Assembly (NCBI GenBank): GCA_028023455.1
Contig: JAQFVV010012394.1
Span: 19,798,353-19,862,352 of the forward strand
DNA: 64,000 nucleotides
Reading direction: 5' to 3'
Source: Epiperipatus broadwayi
Lineage: Eukaryota > Onychophora > Udeonychophora > Euonychophora > Peripatidae
Shown here one piece after another: positions 48,275-60,435 of this stretch. Within the stretch, counting starts at the first letter, position 1; every line of letters begins with the position of its first letter. The translations under genes were made by a program, and so were the position numbers. A model generated the notes under the pieces. The model did not search any database and had not been told where the DNA came from. It was given only the letters and a program-made list of their open reading frames with translations.

Positions 48275-50020
48275 CAGATATGAAAAGACAATTGAATTTT
48301 TTGTCACTTTTTAGAAAAGATATAAAACCAAAATTGATTCTGATACAAACACTTTAACGAAGAAAATATCAATGAAAGTACCGGTGATGTAACAGAATTA
48401 TTACAATCCGATGACACAGATATCCATATTTTTCAAAAATCACAAGATAAAATGAAGAAATAATGTTACCTGATTATTGTAACACCAAACAAGGAAATAA
48501 TTTTAAAACTTATTATAGTGGCTAGAAATTAAAAATGATAAATTAGAATGATCTGTCTGTTTGAAATACAAAAATTTGGGCATTGACGGTGACAAACATT
48601 GCTATTTATCAATAAAATGGTTGGAACAAAAGTAGAAACAAATGGAGCATTGAAAAATACAAGATCTCTATGTGTCTTTACGTAAAAAGTTATGTATTCA
48701 TAATGAATCAATTTCGCATAATAAAATCATAAAACTTGCTAATGAATGTAACAAATCAATATTGTCAAAAATTATTGATAAATTATATAAAAAGATGGTT
48801 TAATAATATGAAAATTTTTTAATGCTGTTTATAATTTGGCAAAAAGTAATTGTTCAATGTCTAGTCACCTGATTTAGTCTATCAATATATTCAAGCTTTA
48901 CAATAACAATAGGAACATATTTCCAAAGAAAAAAATTAGAAATATTCTCTAAAAAAAGAAAAAAACAAAATTGTATTATAATAGATGACAACAACTCTGT
49001 CTGATCTCTGTACAGGTTTAAAGTCCGATATATGCTGAAGTTGAAACTAAGGAATAAAAAAATCATATGTTAAGCTTAAAGTGTCATTTAAGGTGTATAT
49101 GGTGTATTATATTATAACTCTGTAAAAAGTGTTTTGGTAATTTACTTAAAATGAATTTACAAATATTTGATTTTTGTACCTCTTGTAGAGTTAAAAAATA
49201 TATCAAATATATATATATATATAATCATTAATTACTGTTTATGTACTTATGGGGTTTTTGGATAATAGTTAAGATTATCTTATTGCATTTTGTTCAATGT
49301 TTGTAATGGAAATAAAAAAAGCATTCAACTAAAACGTTAGAAAATTTTCCAAATATTGTGATTTGGCATTGCCTAACACATCATGTACATACAGTTAGTA
49401 TTATATGATGCAATAAAGGAAATTAAAGAAGTAAATCAATTCAAAATATACATATATGCATTTTATCATTCATCTCCAAAAAAATCAGTGAGTTAAATGC
49501 AATTATATATGAGCTGAACATAGAAATTTTAAAAATTGGTCACTTATTAGGACCTTGATAGGCAGCATGCAGTTTAAGAATGGTTTTTATAGTGTAGAGA
49601 AATTATCCAGTATTATGTAGACATTTTGCATCCTACAGTAAATATTTAGGTTTATCGAATGGATTTAGCATTAACGATTGATATTCTTCAAGAATTTTCA
49701 CACCTTTTAAAGCACCACAAAGTAAAAATATAATTATTATAAGCACCAACTCTTTAATTATCAAAACAATAAATGATATTAATAATTTGAAAATTTTGAA
49801 AGGTTCATATGAAAGTAAAATTGAATTCACTTCATATTCTCCAGAATTTGGAGGAATTGCGCTAGAAAGCAATATGAAATTTAGGAAATTATCATGAGAA
49901 TAACTTTTTGGTTGTATTGCTCACTCCTTAAAGGAGATATTATTGCTGCAAAATAATTTGAATTTAAAAATAAATGATTTACAGAACTGAAGAGTATTTT
50001 TAATATTTGTTATCCGAAAA
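48275..50020 (+). pseudogene. hAT-type transposase related to KIAA1586, decayed
   Basis: Plus-strand translation recovers ordered blocks of a hAT-type transposase of the type annotated in many animals as KIAA1586-like. These are MKRQLNFLSLFRK (48280), SVCLKYKNLGIDGDKHCYLS and IKWLEQK (48555-48630), NESISHNKIIKLANECNKS (48700-48755), VFNAVYNLAKSNCSMSSHL (48820-48870), LENFPNIVIWHCL (49340-49375), AIKEIKEVNQFKIYIYAFYH (49410-49470), LNAIIYELNIEILKIGHLLG (49495-49555), NYPVLCRHFASYSKY (49602-49646) and LALTIDILQEFSHLLKHHKV (49660-49725). Frameshifts and stops are frequent, so it is dead. No terminal inverted repeats were identified. Family call is from remembered motif order. Confidence 0.62.
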
Positions 50021-50309
50021 GATATGAAATAGTATTTCTCCATCACTAGAAGGGGGAAAAAAAAAAGTCACTTTTATTTTAAATATGAAATAAATAAATG
50101 ATTTTAGAGATTTAATGAAGATAGTTTTAGAGGAAAATTAATGCTAATTTCTATTACAATTAAAAGCTAGGATTATTATGGAACAATTGAGTAAGATGTA
50201 AGTTGAATGGGAATTTAGTAATTTAATATTGTCACTATAAAATGGACAAGTATATTCTTATTCTTCTCCTTTATTTTCTTTGCATTTTTTCATATACTCA
50301 TATATTGAT
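50021..50309. other. AT-rich sequence, no gene recognised
   Basis: May include the last, unrecognisable part of the hAT relic. Confidence 0.35.
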
Positions 50310-50505
50310 TACAATAACTCCCTTCATATACACTTTAATGCACAAATTTTAATATAATTTTTTTATTTTCCTGACAGTTTCAACTATCCTGCAGTCATCA
50401 TCAGAACATTCTTAATCTTTTTTAACTTTTAAAATAACTGTCAGGAAAGTAAAGAAATTATATTAAAATGTTTGCATTAAAGTGTACATGAGCGGAGTTA
50501 TTGTA
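50310..50505. mobile_element. 196-bp inverted-repeat element with CTGATGATGACTG module
   Basis: The left arm 50310-50386 and right arm 50432-50505 are inverted copies: TTACAATAACTCC, CACTTTAATGC, TTTTAATATAAT, TTTCCTGACAGTT and their complements. Just inside the left arm, the minus strand reads CTGATGATGACTG-CAGGAT-AGTTGAAACTGTC, the hairpin module also found near 31510, 32880 and 63264. Confidence 0.7.
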
Positions 50506-51365
50506 AGCAGTAAAACGGGCAAGTCTGAATATTTCAGATCTAATGACAGTTTCATCAAATGGGAAGCCTTTATAACAATTTAATGTGATTCCATATGTAA
50601 CATTTTGTTTAAAAAATCCTCACAGATGAAAAGAAAATTGTTTTATTATATACTATATTATATATATAGTGCAAAAATATTTTATATATCAATGTTATTA
50701 ATTATTATTATAAAACTATTATATATTTTTTATTGAAATTTGAGTGTGATTTAGATGTTAACCATTTTGAATTCTAAGGACACAAAACCACACTGATATA
50801 TCAAGTATAAATGAACAAAAATCACAAGTTGTTGATTTCAGGTAGTATTGGGTGGTCCTTAAATTTCAAAATGATGGTGAGCACAGTCTAAATACTAAAT
50901 GCTTATAAGTTCTAAAATATGAATTTTATAACAATATATCCCTATAACTACATGTTGAATAAACATAAAATTGATCAAACCAAACTTATAATTTTGAAAT
51001 AAGCTTATAACTTCTAAAATACAAATTTTATTACAGTATATGTCTATAGTCACATGTTAAAATAAAGCATATTTTATAATTCATTGGATTTTTTCTTACC
51101 AGAAACTGTGATGATGCATGTTTCCTTTGTTTCATATAGTTAAAAAAAATGGAGATAACAAAAAATTGCATTGTTTACATTTGATCTTCTGATGTGGTTA
51201 TTGGATCACACTTGATCACAAGGTCCTTATAAAAATTACAATTTTGTAACAAGTGGTCATATCATGATCACATCTGAATTCTTCGATGTCATTTATCACT
51301 TGGATCTGTTAGTGGTGGTTTGGGTGGTCCCTAGAATTCAAAATGGCCATGAGTGCACTCTAAAT
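50506..51365. repeat. Imperfect direct repeats in AT-rich sequence
   Basis: GGGTGGTCCTTAAATTTCAAAATG (50850 region) recurs in altered form at about 51328 (GGGTGGTCCCTAGAATTCAAAATG), and AACTTCTAAAATACAAATTTTA near 51008 repeats a similar segment near 50910. These look like remnants of an old repeat. No coding motif. Confidence 0.5.
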
Positions 51366-54300
51366 TGGTACCAATTTTTTTTATTAATTTTTTCAAGATT
51401 ATAATAAATGTTGCAACATTAAAACATTTAAATAAAAGTGGATAGTGTAGTGTTATTTTTTAAAATACAATACATTTTTTTCTTTTAAAAAAAAAATGAG
51501 TGAACCCATTGATAAAATTTTCCTAGCTGACTATATGTATATTATTAATTGCATATTAATTGCATATCTTTTTTTTATATATACTTTAAGTAGCTAATCT
51601 ATTTCTCTTACTGCATTTCTACCATTATGTGTAAATTTGAGTAATTATTAGTTGCTAGATGGCAGATATATTGCTAGATATAATTCCATATCTAGTGCAA
51701 TCTTATCCATATTTGCAGATTAGATTTTCACATCTATTGATTACCCAAACTTAGACAAGATGGTAGAACTGGAAAAGGAGAAATGGATTTGCTATTTAAG
51801 AGTAAAGTATAGGCAAAAGTCATGTAATATTTAATTGATTTTTTAAATTTATTTTCTTGTGGAGGCTGTTCCTTACTAATTACTTTTTAAATCGTGATCT
51901 AAGGACTAAATCTACTTCCTTAGAAGAGTGAATAATTTTTGAAAAAGCTTATGGCAAAAAAGAAATTAACTCACTATGATGTGGATAGATTTGTATCATT
52001 ACAATAATAAAACATGTATGCATAGTTTCAATAAAATAAACCAATGCTGATTGAATGTGTCGCGTGACTGTTCTCCATTTGCCATTGAAGTTTATGATAT
52101 AAGGCCATAAATATTGAAATACAGTACTTCGGTATTTGTGTTGATATTTAGTGGCAAGTTATCATTAATGATGATGATGTATTACCATTCTATTAATTAT
52201 AATATTCGATTACCTAGTTAGACAACTTGCATTTGAGAAAAAATATAACATTTTCACAGTATATTGTGCCTCACCCCGCCCCTAATCCGAGATTAGATTC
52301 TCAGAAGTAAAAGTTGTTTACCATTCTTTGAAAGAGGAAGTTTTTAAATAATTTTTCTAAATTAGAATGTTTTTATTTTTCAAAAAAGGAATTGGAGAAA
52401 CTAAATTATTTTTATAATTTTAATACTGTATTATAGGTTTTTTGACTGATGATTGTTAGGGCTAATTTGTCATTGATTGCGCCCTAGATACTGTTTATTC
52501 TAGCCTTTTAATTATATATTGAAGTTTTATTATTATATATGTCTATTTAATATATATCTGCATAATAAGGAAGTTTATTTTTTTATATTACTTTCTATAA
52601 ATCTTGTGAGTCATTGCAATGTTTATTTTTTCGTCAATCTTGCTTAAATTTGAGATCTAAACAACAACAACAAAAAAAAAACAAACTAAAAATAATCATT
52701 TTTTCATAATTTCTATAAACATCTATAATAATTATTAATTTAATAATCACGTTTGCCTAGCGTTAGTTTTAACACCGCGCAAACCTATCAAGTCTCTCTA
52801 TGTAGGTAGATATAATTTTAATTTAAGTAAATAAAATGATGCTAATTGTTTAAAGTTAATTCCAGGCGAGGAACTTAAAAAAATATTGTTCACGATGTTA
52901 TTTAAGTAGCTATTATGTAAATATTCAAGCTGCCACTTCCTTATAAACTAAAAGATATTTGATTCGTTTTTCTGAAAATAAATTATGACTGCTATAAAAA
53001 TATAATTATCCAGTGAATCGCTGGTCTTCAATTTATTTTTCAACATTTTAATTCCATTTCTAAATACAAATAATAATGAAATATTGTGTATATATAAAAA
53101 AATGTGTAGTGTGTAACCAAATAATTATAAATATGCAAAGTGTAACACAAATCGTAAATAAGTTTGAAATCATATTTATATACAGCTTAAAATAAACTGA
53201 GACTACAGCATAGATGTTCTTTGCAAGTAAAGTTAATATGCAAGCATGTCTACATTTTAATACCCAAATTTCTTACTTTCATGACTTGCAGGAACTTATG
53301 TGGCTAATTGGAATTGGGATAAAGTGATCAGAGCTTTTGTGTGTGTGTGTGTGTGTGATCGGTCTCTATTTTTGGTTTGACATCCTCTAAATATATTTTA
53401 CGAACCACTGTGTGCCCTGATTTTCAAATTCTCATAATTATTGTATATGGATAATTCACAATGAAATTTTAATATTTCATAAAAATTATTGGAAAAACTG
53501 TTTTCCAGTCATTCTTAGTTTATTTCTGTCTTCTCAATAATGTGTCAAAAATCTTGAATGAATTTGGACACAAAAATTAGCAGTTTAATCCGTGTTTCAT
53601 TGCTATTACTCATGAGTGTGTACAATGTCAAGTGTATGCATTTATATACAGTGCACAACAATGCAGTCTTGCAATAATATAGAGATTGTAGCATGCACTG
53701 CTAACATAAGTTCTTCATTTAATAATATATTCGCATAATTTATTTTTGTATTTTCCATAGTGTTTTATTGTATAATTCATTTGTATTGTGACAATTAAAC
53801 ATATTTACGTTCTGCAAAACTCTTCTAAGTATTCATAGTACACAAGTATGTAAAATAACATTCATTCTAAATAATAAAAATGATACATTTCTGATGACTT
53901 TGTCACTACTTTATAAATGTTGGGAAACAAATCTAGTTGAAAGAATTTGTTTGTTTTTTTAAAAAAAATCTATGTGCTTATTTTTAATTGTATTGAATTA
54001 GTCACTATTAATATTTCAATAATTATTATTATAATAAAGAATAGAAATGAGATTATATCCATGTAAATAGAGCTAACTTTTAGCTTTTGGTGTTACCAAT
54101 TTAATGATCAGATTTGTATATTCACATAATAAAACATAGAGTCCAGGTAAAATACACTAAGCCTGACCAAAATGGGATAGGAGGATCCCAAATCCAACCA
54201 AGCTTCAACCTATTTACCAGTGCTCTATGGTTTACCCTATGAATGACATTTCTGAGGTTATACATGGACCTTAATTTAATTTGCAAGCCAGCTTCAAAGA

Positions 54301-57300
54301 GGGAGAGATATGAGACCCATGAACTGTCCATACATGCAATACCAAATGGGTGAAATATACTAATAATATTAAACTTATGGTAATATGAATAATTAATTCT
54401 AATGCATATCAAACCTATATATAAACAATAATTTAATTGGAATATGGATAAAATGATAATAATGATGAAATAAATTTTAATAAGTTTTATTATTAATAAT
54501 AAAAAAAAAGAAAATTAAAGAAAATTACAATCAGCTAGAAATCAAATTATATAATCAATCTAATGTGTATGTGCATCTTACAATGAAATGCGATTGATTT
54601 AAGTAATACAGTATATAATCTCATTACTGTATGTTTAATAGCTTTGTGCACAATGAATAAATTATGCCTATGGAAGATTTAATTAATTTGCCAAATAATA
54701 TTTCTATGCCATGGTTTGCCAACTGATAATGTAACAACGCTAGCCAGAGATATATATAACAAATACAATGCGATTAATGTAGCTGTATGAGTGGAATTAA
54801 ATAAGTTTCAAGTCTTATATGAAGCTCAAGAATGATGCAAATCAGACTCCACCAATCAGAGATTCTCATAGCTTTAGATAAATTCTGAATATATATTCAA
54901 CAAAGAATGGGCTAAACTAGCATTACATATAATGTGCTATAGACACATACTAAATATTATTAAAGATGGCAGTGCAGATGAGCAATGAGTCACAGGATTT
55001 CATATATAAGATATGCAGTACCTTGGGACCAAATAGCTTGCTAATGAATTAATACAAATGCAAACATGGTAAGTTTGGAAGACTTATTTAAAGGTTCTGG
55101 GTCCTTGTGCCCCAGTTCTATATGTGATATCCTTACCCAAACATTATGCTCCCTAGGTACATCTTGATGTCCACCATGGATGAGGATACCCTGAGAATGG
55201 GATGATCTCTGCCATTAGCCCATGAGGATTAGCATGACACTAATGTATGAATACATCGTAAGTTCACATTCGCAATGCACAAGACAAAATAACAAATATG
55301 TCAAAATTAATTAATTGTGCCTTAAACAGATAGCTACTATTCGCATTGCCTATGAAAGCCAGTTCATAAAATTAAACATCTAGTTATAATGCTACAATAA
55401 AAAGGGCTAGATTACTAAATCAATAATCTCACTTAATAGATAATTAATTTGCATCCTCAATTAAATGCTATGAGGGGGAAAGGTACCTTTTAAGGGATCA
55501 GAATTAATTATAAAATATACCATAACATTATATCTCTATGGCTAGGCTTACACTATTGAATGAAATGACTTTTAAGATCATAGTTTATAGTTATAATATG
55601 GCAAACCAGAATATATTTAACTAAAATAAATCTAAATCAATTTATATTATTATAATGATTGCAAGGTGATCAGATATTATTTTTAAATCAATATAATTTT
55701 GAAACAGTGAATCATGTCAAGATAAATAAGCATTATTTTACATTTATTAAGTTGAAGATATAAAGACTGATATCTTTGATATAGAATCACTAAATTTAAT
55801 AAGCTCACTGTTTTGAGGTGTATTTGGAATATTATCACATATATAAGAAAATGAAATTTTTATACTTAAAATCAATAAAACATTATAGGCATCACTGCAA
55901 ACATGGAAAGAAAATTTAGATTTACATTAATAAATGATTATGGAGTTTCTATTTTAATATATGCAATATTAGAGAGTTTACAGATTTCTATTACAGAGAC
56001 TTAGGCAAATATTATTAGATAAAAGTTTTAGAAATTATCTTTGAATGTTCAATTAAATTTAAGAATAGCTATAGCTTTTAAAAAAAGTTAGAAGTTCATT
56101 TTAGAGATCTTGGCAGTGATTATAGGATGTTACCTATAGTTTGATAACAGTTTGACTGTTGGCCTTTCTCGGTGATGAGTATTGTAGCAATTTTTGTTCT
56201 CAGGATAGGCAGCATTCTTCCAGATGAGATCTCAATGGAACATCTTCCATCGCTATGATGGCTATGTGTTGCTTTGGCATGTAGGATGAATATGGAAATT
56301 ACCATTCCCTGGGCTTGGGAAACAGCAATTCTTGCCTGCTCTACTCAGCCATGTCAAAATTCAAATCAGTGTGGATTATGCTAGCAGATGTTTCCTAAAA
56401 TTTTACAGTGTTTTTTGCATAGAAAAATGTAGCCTATTTATACTCGCTTGTGCTCAAGTTATAATTTTAAAAACTTTTCTTGAATGAGACAAGCAATTAG
56501 TACTTTTAAAATTTTATATTTTAAATTACCAAAATAACTTTTATCTTTTGTCTTATCCTCTGAACAGGATATTGTGCAAGGTTTGATCATTTACTTTTCC
56601 CATAAGATTTTAGCAATAGTTAGATTTGGCTAAATCTTGTTTATAAGATGAAATATATTTTTGACAACATTTATTGTCTAAACAAATTTTAGATTTCAGC
56701 ATCATGTAATGCTAAAACAGGTCTGCATCACATGATTTTACTTTGCAGATTATTTTAAAATAAATTTAGACAAATATATTAAACGATCGAATGACAAGAT
56801 GCTATATATGTATGATGGTAGTACATGGAATAAATCAATACATATGCGATTTAAGCAAATTAAATACAAATTGATTTATAACTGGAATTGAATTATTATT
56901 TAAAATTATATATATTACTTTTAAATAAATATTAGATATCTGATTACAGACATTGATGTTTGCATATATATATATGTGCGACTATTACATGTAAAACTGG
57001 ATAGGCATCTTAAAAAGTACTTTTTAAGGGTTTAAATGTAGCACAGCTAGAGGTTAGAGGGGTAAATACGTGAAATGTATATTACATGGAAAATATACTG
57101 TTTCACAATAAACTATCAATTGCTACTAATTGACAATCTCCGAATGAAGCAAGTTTTCTCATTAACCTATAATAGCATTTATGTGTTTTTATTTATTATC
57201 AAATCTGTATAATATTTTTGATTGATTAATAGAATTCCCTTACAATGCCCTTTTTTATTATATTCTGTCTTTGTACTATCAAAAAATGTATTTATTTATA

Positions 57301-57656
57301 ATGTCCAATCCTAAAAAAAAAAAAAAGAATTTATATATTTAATTTCTTACCTTTTATAAGTTAATGCAACCTATAATTTGATGTAGATTTTTCTTCCACC
57401 AATAAACTTAATTTAAAATTAAATTTGTAAATTCTCATTCAAATATTGTAGATAGTTTTTTTAAAAACTAATATTGAATTTATTTTGAGTTTTGAGAAAA
57501 AATAGATAATTATGGGTTCAAGTTCAATCATCTATCTCTTAGCTACAGACTTTTATTACATATATTGATTTTTTCTTTCAGTGTGTTTATTTGAATAAGG
57601 GTTTACTTACAAAAAATATTTATAAGCAAAACTAGACTTATTTTCTTAGCTTCTGT
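51366..57656. other. Long stretch without recognisable genes
   Basis: No family motif found on either strand. A (GT)n tract lies at 53336-53357. 54120-55560 has a more even base composition than its neighbours and a 96-codon minus-strand open frame (54122-54412), which I do not recognise. 56100-56340 also has a more balanced composition with a 61-codon minus frame. These may be old repeats or unique DNA. The remainder is A/T-rich and featureless. Confidence 0.4.
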
Positions 57657-57891
57657 TATATATAGAGCTCACAAAATAAACCCTTAACTAGCTTTGAGAA
57701 TATCTTCAATCCCAGACCAGTTTCTGCTTTTGGCATCATCAGTGAGATGCCAGGATACTCAAGCATTAGATTAAAAATACTAGGACAAGCACAGCACTTC
57801 ATCTAATGTATAATGCCAGAAGCAGAAAACGGTCTGGGGTTGAGGATATTCTCAAAGCTTGTTAAGAGCTTATTTTGTAAGCTGTATATAT
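57657..57891. mobile_element. 235-bp inverted-repeat element with hammerhead-like core
   Basis: The arms 57657-57735 and 57813-57891 are inverted copies (TATATA, GAGCTCACAAAATAA, CTTTGAGAATATC, CCCAGACC, GCTTTTGGCAT). The left arm carries on the minus strand the most complete member of the family E type hammerhead motif; the right arm has the second half (TGCCAGAAGCAGAAAACGG) but has lost CTGATGA. Confidence 0.75.
57710..57747 (-). ncRNA. Hammerhead-ribozyme-like motif, core intact
   Basis: Minus strand: TCTCA - CTGATGA - TGC(CAAAA)GCA - GAAA - CTGGTC - TGGGA. Stem I TCTCA/TGGGA has five pairs (one G.U), and stem II TGC/GCA three pairs. Both core halves match consensus, and C (complement of G57715) follows a U at the cleavage position. 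Stem III is only A-U and C-G with a two-base loop. Natural hammerheads with very short stem III are known from retroelements and satellites, where two units can cooperate. Untested. Confidence 0.6.
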
Positions 57892-58340
57892 AATATTTGT
57901 AAAAACAAGCTTATTAAGTTAAGTCACGTGACATCTGACTTGATTTCTTTTGTCATTTCTTAGCGTCTGTATTTATAGCATGCTAATAAAGCAATCTTGC
58001 CAATTTAATAAATGATCTGACATAGTAAACATAATATTTTGAAAAAACATGCAAAGACTTTGGTTTAGCAATTAATGTTAAAAACTCAAGTTCTTTATTA
58101 GCTAATGGTAGCAGGGGAAAAATCATCAGCAATTTTAGCTTGAATAGTTATCAATTTAGGAATGTGAGCCAATTTAAATATCTTTTTAGTTGTGGAAATA
58201 AAAAAAAGTAGACTTAGATCCAACACAGTCTCCAATTTGCTATTGCCTTTAACAAGTTAAAAGACTAATTACATCTCATTTCTCCAACATTTATCATTTT
58301 ACTACAAATTTGAAATTTTTTATATTTTGTTTGTAACTTA
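57892..58340. other. AT-rich sequence, no gene recognised
   Basis: Nothing recognisable. Confidence 0.4.
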
Positions 58341-58449
58341 AACAAGGCAAAAGTCTCTATACAATAGTGCCATTCTATGCCAACCAGAGTAATCAATGGA
58401 GCCAGAATGCTTGTGCATAAAATCCCTATCTAATGCCTACTCATCCAAT

Positions 58450-58491
58450 ATCCCCAGACTAGTTTCTCGCTTGTGGCCTTTGTCAGTGAGA
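58450..58491 (-). ncRNA. Hammerhead-like relic, left arm of 1-kb palindrome
   Basis: Minus strand: TTCTCA - CTGACAA - ...GC(CACAA)GC... - GAAA - CTAGTC - TGGGGA. Stem I is TCTCA/TGGGG-type, and the cleavage-site C is present. The core G8 is A (CTGACAA), so probably inactive. Confidence 0.4.
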
Positions 58492-58624
58492 AGCTTTGGA
58501 TCAGAGAGCACTGCACCTAGATCTTAGGATCTAATGCAACCCTCCAGCAATCACCTTTTATGTTTACTTAACTATAAAACTATGAGAATGAATTTGAAAG
58601 CACAAAAATATTTTCAATCTAAGC

Positions 58625-59074
58625 TCAATAGCTTATGTAGTCATATGGGTCTGAACTCAGTTCAGCACCCATACATTTTGGTGTCTTTGGCTTTTTAATA
58701 ACCATAGCCACCACTATCCTATCAGGTAGGATTGGTGTTGAACTATTAAGCATCACATGATCACTATCTCTTATACTAGCACATAATTGTTTATAAACAA
58801 GGCAAAACTTTATATAGTAGTGCCACTCTGTGCCAAACAGATTAATCAATGGATGCCAGAAGGCACAGGGTGGCACTATTTGTATAGAGAGTTTTGCCTT
58901 GTTTATAAACAATTATGTGCTAGTATAAGAGATAGTGATCATGTGATGCTTAATGGTTTAACACCAATCCTGCCTAATAGGATAGTGATGGCTATGGTTG
59001 TTAAAGAGCGAAAGTCACCAAAATGTATGGGTGCTGAACTGAGTTCAGACCCATATGACTATATAAGCTATTGA
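58625..59074. other. Mirrored 95-codon open frames across the palindrome centre
   Basis: 58625-58912 (minus) and 58787-59074 (plus) each encode 95 residues that start MFINKAKL, share CLVYKQLCASIRDSDHVMLN in the middle and end PKCMGAELSSDPYDYISY. The similarity follows from the inverted arms. The frame is open in both despite several base differences. No known domain recognised. I regard it as more likely incidental than a gene, but the retained frame deserves a codon-level test. Confidence 0.3.
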
Positions 59075-59200
59075 GCTTAAATTGAAAATATTTTTTCATT
59101 TTCATTCTCATAGTTTTATAGTTAAGTAGAGATAAAAGGTGTTTGCTGGAGGGTTGCATTAGATCTTAAGATCTAGGTGCAGTGCTCTCAGATCCAAAGC

Positions 59201-59242
59201 TCCTCACTGACAAAGGCCACAAGCCAGAAACTAGTCTGGGGA
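59201..59242 (+). ncRNA. Hammerhead-like relic, right arm of 1-kb palindrome
   Basis: TCCTCA (59201-59206) pairs completely with TGGGGA (59237-59242, one G.U). The core is CTGACAA with G8 changed, stem II GGC/GCC lies around CACAA, GAAA is at 59227-59230, and C59236 follows a T. Best-paired stem I of this family, but the core substitution argues against activity. Confidence 0.45.
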
Positions 59243-59514
59243 TAATGGATGAGTAGGCATTAGATAGGGATTTTATGAACAAGCCTTCTGGCATCCATTG
59301 ATTACTCTGGTTGGCACAGGGTGGCACTACTGTATAGAGAGTTTTGCCTTGTTTATAAACAATTATGTGTTAGTATAAGAGATAGTGATCACATGATGCT
59401 TAATTGTTTATAACTTTTTATTAAAAGGCTTATTAACAGTTTAAAAGGACAGGTTTTTATTTTGTTTGTAAATTTCTATTAAAAGTCTTAATATTTTCTG
59501 AAATAATTAAAGTA

Positions 59515-59726
59515 CACAGAGACTAAACTCTCCATACAGTAGTGCCAATTGGTGCAAGCCAGAGTAATCAATGGATGCACAAATCTTGCATCCATTGATT
59601 ACTCTGGCTTGCAATGAATGGTGCTACTGTGCTAGATAGGGATTTTATGCACAAACCTTTTTGCATCCATTGATTATTCTGCCATGCACTGAGTGACACT
59701 ACTGTATGGAGAGTTAAGCCTTGGTG
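59515..59726. mobile_element. Short family E element
   Basis: The ends CACAGAGACTAAACTCTCCA (59515) and its counterpart at 59698-59726 (ATGGAGAGTTAAGCCTTGGTG) are inverted. A tight 24-bp hairpin, CCAGAGTAATCAATGGATGC and its complement, lies at 59561-59610. ATCCATTGATTA occurs again near 59674. The hammerhead-like segment is missing, so this is a deleted relative. Confidence 0.65.
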
Positions 59727-60069
59727 TAAACAGATTGTGTAAGCATAAAAATGATCATCATGTGATGTTTAGTGGTTTAATAATAGAAATATTAAAATTT
59801 GTCATAAACAAATAAATTGCTATTTTTTTATAATTAATTAATGCTTAGATAATTAATTTATTAAAAAGTCACATGACTATATATATATCAACATCATTAT
59901 TTTCAATCATTATTGATCCACTATATGTAAGGAATAATAATTTTAATTTTGTCTATGCATTTATTTAATATTTATTTCCACAAATTCAATAATAAATACA
60001 TACATAGATTGTATAGTAATGATATAATGATAGACCATATAATGTTTAGGAATAATTTTAGAAATGTTT

Positions 60070-60176
60070 ATTTTTTTCCCATATGTCATAGCATCAGCCG
60101 GGAAATGAACCCGCTAACCCAGGACAACTGCTTGTAAAGCAGCTATCACTGACCTCTCAACCACCAATGCTTGACA
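60070..60176 (-). mobile_element. tRNA-derived SINE, family A
   Basis: Minus strand: AGCATTGGTGGTTGAGAGGT (box A), anticodon stem-loop GCTGC-TTTACAA-GCAGT, a long variable arm, GGGTTCATTTCCCGG (box B), then CTGATGCTATGACATATGGG and an A-run. Closest to the family consensus of the three copies in the window. Confidence 0.8.
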
Positions 60177-60435
60177 GAAGTTGAAATCAATTCAAATCCC
60201 AGTTTGATAATGATAGTATTGGAAATGATTTTTTAAAAAAGTCAAGAATGAATCAAAAGGGGCTTTTAATAATAACTGTTTTAAATTTGTACAATAAATA
60301 ATATATAAAAACAATTTTTTTAAAAATAATGCTTGTATGTAAAGAGCCAACTAAAAAATAGAAAAATAACTAAGTAATCCATCCCTTGGTTAATTTGCCA
60401 TTCTTGGAAAATATCAGAGGTCTTAAGAATCTACA

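Larger units (their letters stand above)
58341..59354. mobile_element. 1-kb palindromic family E element
   Basis: 58341-58845 and 58850-59354 are inverted copies along their whole length, about 500 bp each with a tiny centre near 58848. Each arm runs from AACAAGGCAAAA through AGTAGTGCCA, CCAGAGTAATCAATGG, ATCCCTATCTAATGCC, a hammerhead-like relic, AGATCTTA(A/G)GATCT, and TTCAGCACCCATACATTTTG-type sequence to a second AACAAGGCAAAA end at the centre. Related to 23429-23710 and 59515-59726. A further partial copy of the arm end follows at 59355-59415. Confidence 0.8.

Noticed and set aside
50377-50405. CTGATGATGACTG...GAAAC as a full hammerhead ribozyme
   Set aside because: Flanking sequence cannot form stem I and stem II needs an unpaired base next to the core; kept only as a recurring hairpin module.
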